Positions 59,748-64,000 of a stretch of 64,000 nucleotides of DNA are shown here, one piece after another. The position numbers and the translations under genes were made by a program. Below the pieces are notes generated by a model, which searched no databases, was not told the origin of the DNA, and worked only from the letters and a program-made list of their open reading frames with translations. This DNA comes from Lumnitzera littorea. Lineage: Eukaryota; Streptophyta; Magnoliopsida; Myrtales; Combretaceae. How positions within the stretch are numbered: the first letter of the stretch is position 1; each line of letters begins with the position of its first letter. The DNA is taken from contig JAMXBB010000011.1 in the NCBI GenBank assembly GCA_024138015.1, positions 32,256,047 to 32,320,046 on the forward strand, written 5' to 3'.

Positions 59748-62528
59748 TGTCAAGCTTGATTTTTTCCTGGTTTTTATTATTTTCCTTAATTCAACCAATA
59801 TTAAACCCAACCTATTTAATATTGATCCTCAACTAAGAATTAAGAAAAACTAGTTTTTTAAACACGTTTTGAAAATACTTGGAGTCATTACCCAACAGGA
59901 GTTGGGAAAGGTTTAGATTAAAACCAAATAGGTGGATTCATTTTAATCTAGACACTAAGTTGGACATAAAATCTTTTTTTTTTAAAAAAAAAAAGACTTT
60001 TTTGAAAACTAAAGATTGAGTCTATGGGCTAAATTTTTAAACCCTTATGGGTATCACCAACTTTCCGAATTTAAGTTTAATTTTTGAAATCACCTTTAAG
60101 AACAGAATTTAATTAAGAGTAATTAGATTGGAGTTATTTTATAAAAAGTTGTATTTTACAAAAAAAAAGAAGGAAAAACTAAAAATTTTACAATTTTAAT
60201 TTTTATATCACCTTGGAAGTGCCTACATACCCGCTAGTTATGATCAGATATTCATGGTTATTTTGATGAAAACTTTAGGTAAGTGGGTTGATTTTAATTT
60301 TTAAAAAAGAGTGGGTTTACACTCTTGCTTCAGTTTGAGTTCATATAAGGAAAATTGTCTAAAAGGATCCTAAACTTAATTTGTTATTTTGAAAATTCTA
60401 CAAAAAGTCTTAATTTGGAAAATGTCCACTTTATTCTATTTTTTATTTTAAAAAAAAAAAGGTTCTAAGTGGTAAAACATTCATTTTATTTTTGTTTATT
60501 TTATTTTACTATTTTATTATTTATTGTTATTTTATGTTTTAACCACAAAAAATAAAAATAAAATAAAATGAAAAAAGAAACTAGAATTCCTTATATTTAT
60601 CCTTCTTTTTTCTTTCTTTTTCTTTTATTTCTATCTTTTTTCTCTTTTCCTTTTTTTTTTTCTTTTTTTTTCCTTTTTGATTTTTTTTTAGTTACAAATA
60701 CAATAAGAGTTTACAAGAAAATAAATAAATAAAAAATACAAAGTAAATAAAAAAATAACAAAACCCAAAAGGAGAATGGGCCAAACCAAGAAGCTTGCAT
60801 ATGCGGGTCTTGGAATCAAGTCAGTTGCGGGTCGGACTTAGATTCTAGGTCAGGTCATACAAACAATTTAGGTCATAGTAGAGAGTGAGGAAGAGGGCAT
60901 TGGAGGGGTGTTTTAAGGTGGTTCTAGGCCGAATTTAATGTAAGTAAGGGTGTGTTTGTGTGAATTTTATTAGTAAAAGGGGTGGCGGTGGTGCAGTGAA
61001 GTATGGTGGTGGTTTAAGCAATTTGGCCACTTAGTCTTCAACAATGGTAGCACTTGGTGGCATACATCAACAACTGGGAAGGAAAGGAAGGTTGGGTTGG
61101 TGGTCTTTGAAGGTAACCGAACTCATAATGGTATTGGTTTGGCTTGGTGGTGACTGGATGTAGTGGTTTCAAGTAAGGGTGTGGTGGCTTAAGGTTTCAT
61201 AATGGGTAGTTCAACAGTAGCTATGGAAGTCATGGCGAGGGTTGTGATAGGTATGGTTCGAAAGAGCATGGATTAGGGAGATCTATGGTGGCGATAGGCT
61301 TATTCAAAAATGACTAGAGAGAGATAGAGATGTAGAGAGAGAGATAGACGCAGAGAGAGAAAGAGAGATAGAAAGTTTAAGAGAAGGTTTAGGTGGTTAA
61401 CGATGCTCGTTCGAGCTCTTATTTGTACTATTAGAGCTTAGAGCTCGAACTAAGCAAGGAAAGTGATCAAAGGTCTTAAATCTAAGGTTGAATACACTTA
61501 GATTTGACCATCTTCAATATGTAATTTGAAGTGGAATTTTTGTGTAGTTGTTAGTCAAAAGTTGTTTATTAGGTTCTAATCTTACCATTCCTGATTTAAA
61601 AAAAAAAAACTTCAAAAATTAATCCTAATCTTCTAATTATGCTTGGTCAACAAGGAGCTTAAGTTATGGAGCTGATTTTTTCCGACTTTTGGACTTGAAT
61701 TTGACCAATTAAATGGACGAATCAAGATGAGTTCTCAAGTTCAATCTACAATATTTCATGCCTAGTTTGCAATTTTACCATTAATTTGGTGAAATTATAA
61801 CATAAAGAGGCTCGAAATTAAAGTTGAAGGAGGCTAACCAAGGAGGAACATGTAGGAATTCTAGGGAATGTGAGAGAAAAAGGAAGGAAAGGGAAAGAAT
61901 GGACGAGAAAGAGGATGCTAACGTGGCACTGATATAACACCACGTCAACCATTCGAACCAATGGCATCGTGCCACATGTCTTGATAAGACATGTAGCTGA
62001 ACGCATGGTAGAGAGCTGCTGTATCATTGTGCCCTGTATCATTTTGCCATGTGTCAAGACACATGTCAGCAACAGACACGTAGCCTTATGATGTTGACAC
62101 ATAGCAGGTATGTTTGGTGGAAAAATAAAAGGTACTTTGTACCTTTAGTGAGATTCGAACTCAAAATCTCTATGTCAAGTGCAATGTAAAGTCATAATGT
62201 AGTACCATTAAGGTGTTAACCTATATCTTGTCCATATATGCAATGAAATTATATATATAGACTCGGTTGGCTTAGGCTAGATTTAAATCTAAGCCCAAGC
62301 CCAATATCCCCTTTGTTGCTTTTATTATCTAAGATCTAAAAAGTACTAAAACTATTAAAATTTTTTATAATATTTTCAAATTATCTAAACGTTTTTTTTT
62401 TTTTCAAATTCTTTTTTTTTTTTTTGAATTTTTCTGAATTTTCTTTTTTTTTTTTTTTGTATTTTCTATATTAGGACCCTTTAAAAAAAATCTAAAATTA
62501 CAAGGTAGGTAAAAATGGGGTCTTTACA
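59748..62528 (-). mobile_element. Solo Tat/Ogre-family LTR inside element Z (LTR D)
   Basis: On the minus strand it starts TGTAAAGACCCCATTTTTAC and ends ATCAAGCTTGACA. The flanks AGCAT (59,743-59,747) and AGTAG (62,529-62,533) match at three of five bases. The Z reading frame passes from one side to the other when the LTR and one flank are left out. It has the family hairpin (61,767-61,800), the CT tract (as GA at 61,314-61,372) and the conserved block near 60,205-60,235. It contains minus-strand frames of low complexity (61,781-62,102) that I do not consider genes. Confidence 0.75.
61767..61800. repeat. LTR D U3 hairpin
   Basis: The arms 61,767-61,779 and 61,788-61,800 pair at 10 Watson-Crick positions plus two G-T/U wobbles, with one mismatch, around an 8-base loop. 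Confidence 0.65.
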
Positions 62529-63672
62529 AGTAGGAGTCATTATATTGTATCAGCTCTGCTCGTCCTAAAAAAAGATGGATCATGATGCATGGGCATCAAT
62601 AGCCGAGCTATAAACCGTATTACAATCAAGTATAGATACCTAATACCAAGGCTCTATGGTATGTTAGATTAGCTTCATAGTGCTAATATATTCTCAAACA
62701 TTGATTTGCGAAGTGGTTACCACCAAATTCGCATAAGACAGCGATGAATGAAAGATTACTTTGAAAATGAGGCATAGTCTCTATGAGTGATTGGTTATAC
62801 CATTCAGACTTACAAATGCATCAAGCACATTTATGCAGCTTATAAACCATGTGATGCGTCCTTTGATCAAAAGATGTGTTGTTGTGTACTTTGATGATAT
62901 ATTAGTATACAGTATTGACTTGGACAACCATGTTTAACATCTTCAAGCTGTTTTTGATATTTTACGAGTTGAGAAGTTGTATGAGAACTTGAATAACTGT
63001 ATGTTTTGTCAAAGTGAAGTTCTTTCTCTCTGGTATGTAGTATATAGAGAAAGAATCCAAGCAGATGAGGAAAAGGACCGAGCTATTTTAAAATGGCCAA
63101 CACCGAAGAATATCACGGAAGTATAAAGTTTTCATACTCTTGCTTCCCTCTACAAGTGATTCATTAAAAACTTCAATACAATTGCAACCCCCTTGACCGA
63201 ATTGATGAAAAATAATGAAAGATTCCAATGGAATAACCAAGCTGAGTAAAGCTTCAAGGAGATTTAAGAGAAGTTCACTAACACTCTTATCTTATCCCTA
63301 CCAGATTTTAACAAGCTATTGAATTGGAATGTGATGCGTCAAGCATTAGCATTAGTGCAATCCTGATATAGGAAAGTCAACAAGTTGCTTACCATAGTGA
63401 GAAGCTCAGTGGTGCCACACTAAACTATTATGATTATGAGAAAGAGCTATACTCACTTTTCTAAGCTCTTATTGTATGGTAACACTATTTATTACAACGA
63501 AAGTTTGTGATATATATAGACCATAAGTCCTTGAATCATCTTGAGAGTCAAAATAAACTTTGAAAAAGGTAATCAAAGTGGCTAGAATTTATGAAATGTT
63601 TTTCTTATGTGATCTAACACAAGAAGGTTAGTACTAATGTGGTTACAGTTGCCTTGTCACATTGGCAAAGTG
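62529..63672 (+). pseudogene. Element Z RT and RNase H
   Basis: RT: SALLVLKKDGS, INRITIKYRYLIPRL, and VVVYFDDILVYS with intact YFDD (about 62,878-62,913). RNase H: LECDASSISISAI, YHSEKLSGATLNYYDYEKEL and KFVIYIDHKSLNHLE, through to ALSHWQ near 63,662. Frameshifts and stops are frequent, but the domain order is complete. At about 63,673 it is followed by a second RT start instead of an integrase. Confidence 0.75.
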
Positions 63673-63682
63673 TAAAAAAGGC

Positions 63683-64000
63683 GAGCTATAAACCATATTA
63701 CAGTCATGTACAAATATCCAATACCAAGGCTCAATGACATGTTAGATGAGCTTTATGGTGCCAATATATTCTTAAAGACTAATTTGCAAAGTGGCTATCA
63801 CCAAATTCGTATGAGACGTAGTGATGAATAGAAGATTACTTTCAAGACAAAGCATAGTCTCTATAAGTGGTTGGTTATGCCATTCGGTATTACAAATGCA
63901 CCAAGCACATTTATGTAGCTTTTGAACCATGTAATGTGTCCTTTGATCAAAAGATATGTGGTCATGTACTTTGACGACGTATTAGTGTGTAACACTAACT
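63683..64000 (+). pseudogene. Duplicated RT segment, runs off the window
   Basis: A second copy of the RT segment that starts at 62,605 (GAGCTATAAACC in both; offset 1,078). Readable parts: YKYPIPRLNDMLDELYGANIF, SLYKWLVMPFGITNAPSTFM, YFDDVLV. It is somewhat better preserved than the first copy. The window ends inside it. Confidence 0.8.

Noticed and set aside
61781..62102. Minus-strand frames of 64 and 94 codons
   Set aside because: They lie in the U3 of LTR D, differ from the equivalent frame in LTR C, and have no domain.
1..64000. A new multi-gene defence or metabolic system
   Set aside because: Apart from the transporter gene, the recognisable coding sequence is decayed retroelement material; nothing supports a novel gene system.

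Overview
The window is nuclear DNA of a flowering plant, probably a eudicot. It is AT-rich, full of LTR retrotransposons in different states of decay, and holds one convincing host gene. The species cannot be read from the sequence. I see no bacterial-type operon, CRISPR array, tRNA or rRNA gene.

Layout. 1-2,043: LTR and primer-binding site of a minus-strand gypsy element running off the left edge. 3,526-11,594: an intact three-exon minus-strand gene for a 540-residue Nodulin-like/NFD4-like major facilitator membrane protein. Its 4.4 kb second intron carries an antisense solo LTR with a perfect target-site duplication and an internal 20-bp minisatellite. 11,600-23,450: mostly non-coding, with a second solo LTR (13,847-16,103) and a poly(A)-ended RNase H fragment (17,196-17,575). 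23,455-40,145: a degenerate Tat/Ogre-type element with 5' LTR, a PBS resembling the complement of the tRNA-Arg 3' end, ORF1, gag, protease, a possible pro/RT intron, RT, RNase H, a second archaeal-type RNase H and integrase. Its ORF1 is interrupted by other LTR-like DNA that carries a stray integrase fragment.

41,026-64,000 is a nested stack of gypsy elements, here called Z, X and M. Z (plus strand) was invaded inside pol by X (minus, 43,903-59,595). X was invaded by M-type elements (49,080-56,005, minus) and by a solo Tat/Ogre LTR (46,072-48,537). Z was also invaded by another Tat/Ogre LTR (59,748-62,528). In several cases taking the insert out leaves the host element's reading frame continuous, which fixes boundaries to the base or nearly so.

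All retroelement coding regions are pseudogenes. Many inactivating changes at conserved residues are G-to-A or C-to-T, as expected for old methylated plant repeats. The most original observation is an inverted repeat at the same place in four copies of the Tat/Ogre LTR family, whose arms differ between copies yet stay largely complementary. A lone N at 47,986 separates two near-identical 280-base copies and looks like an assembly problem. Relationships between copies were judged by eye; no alignment or database search was run.
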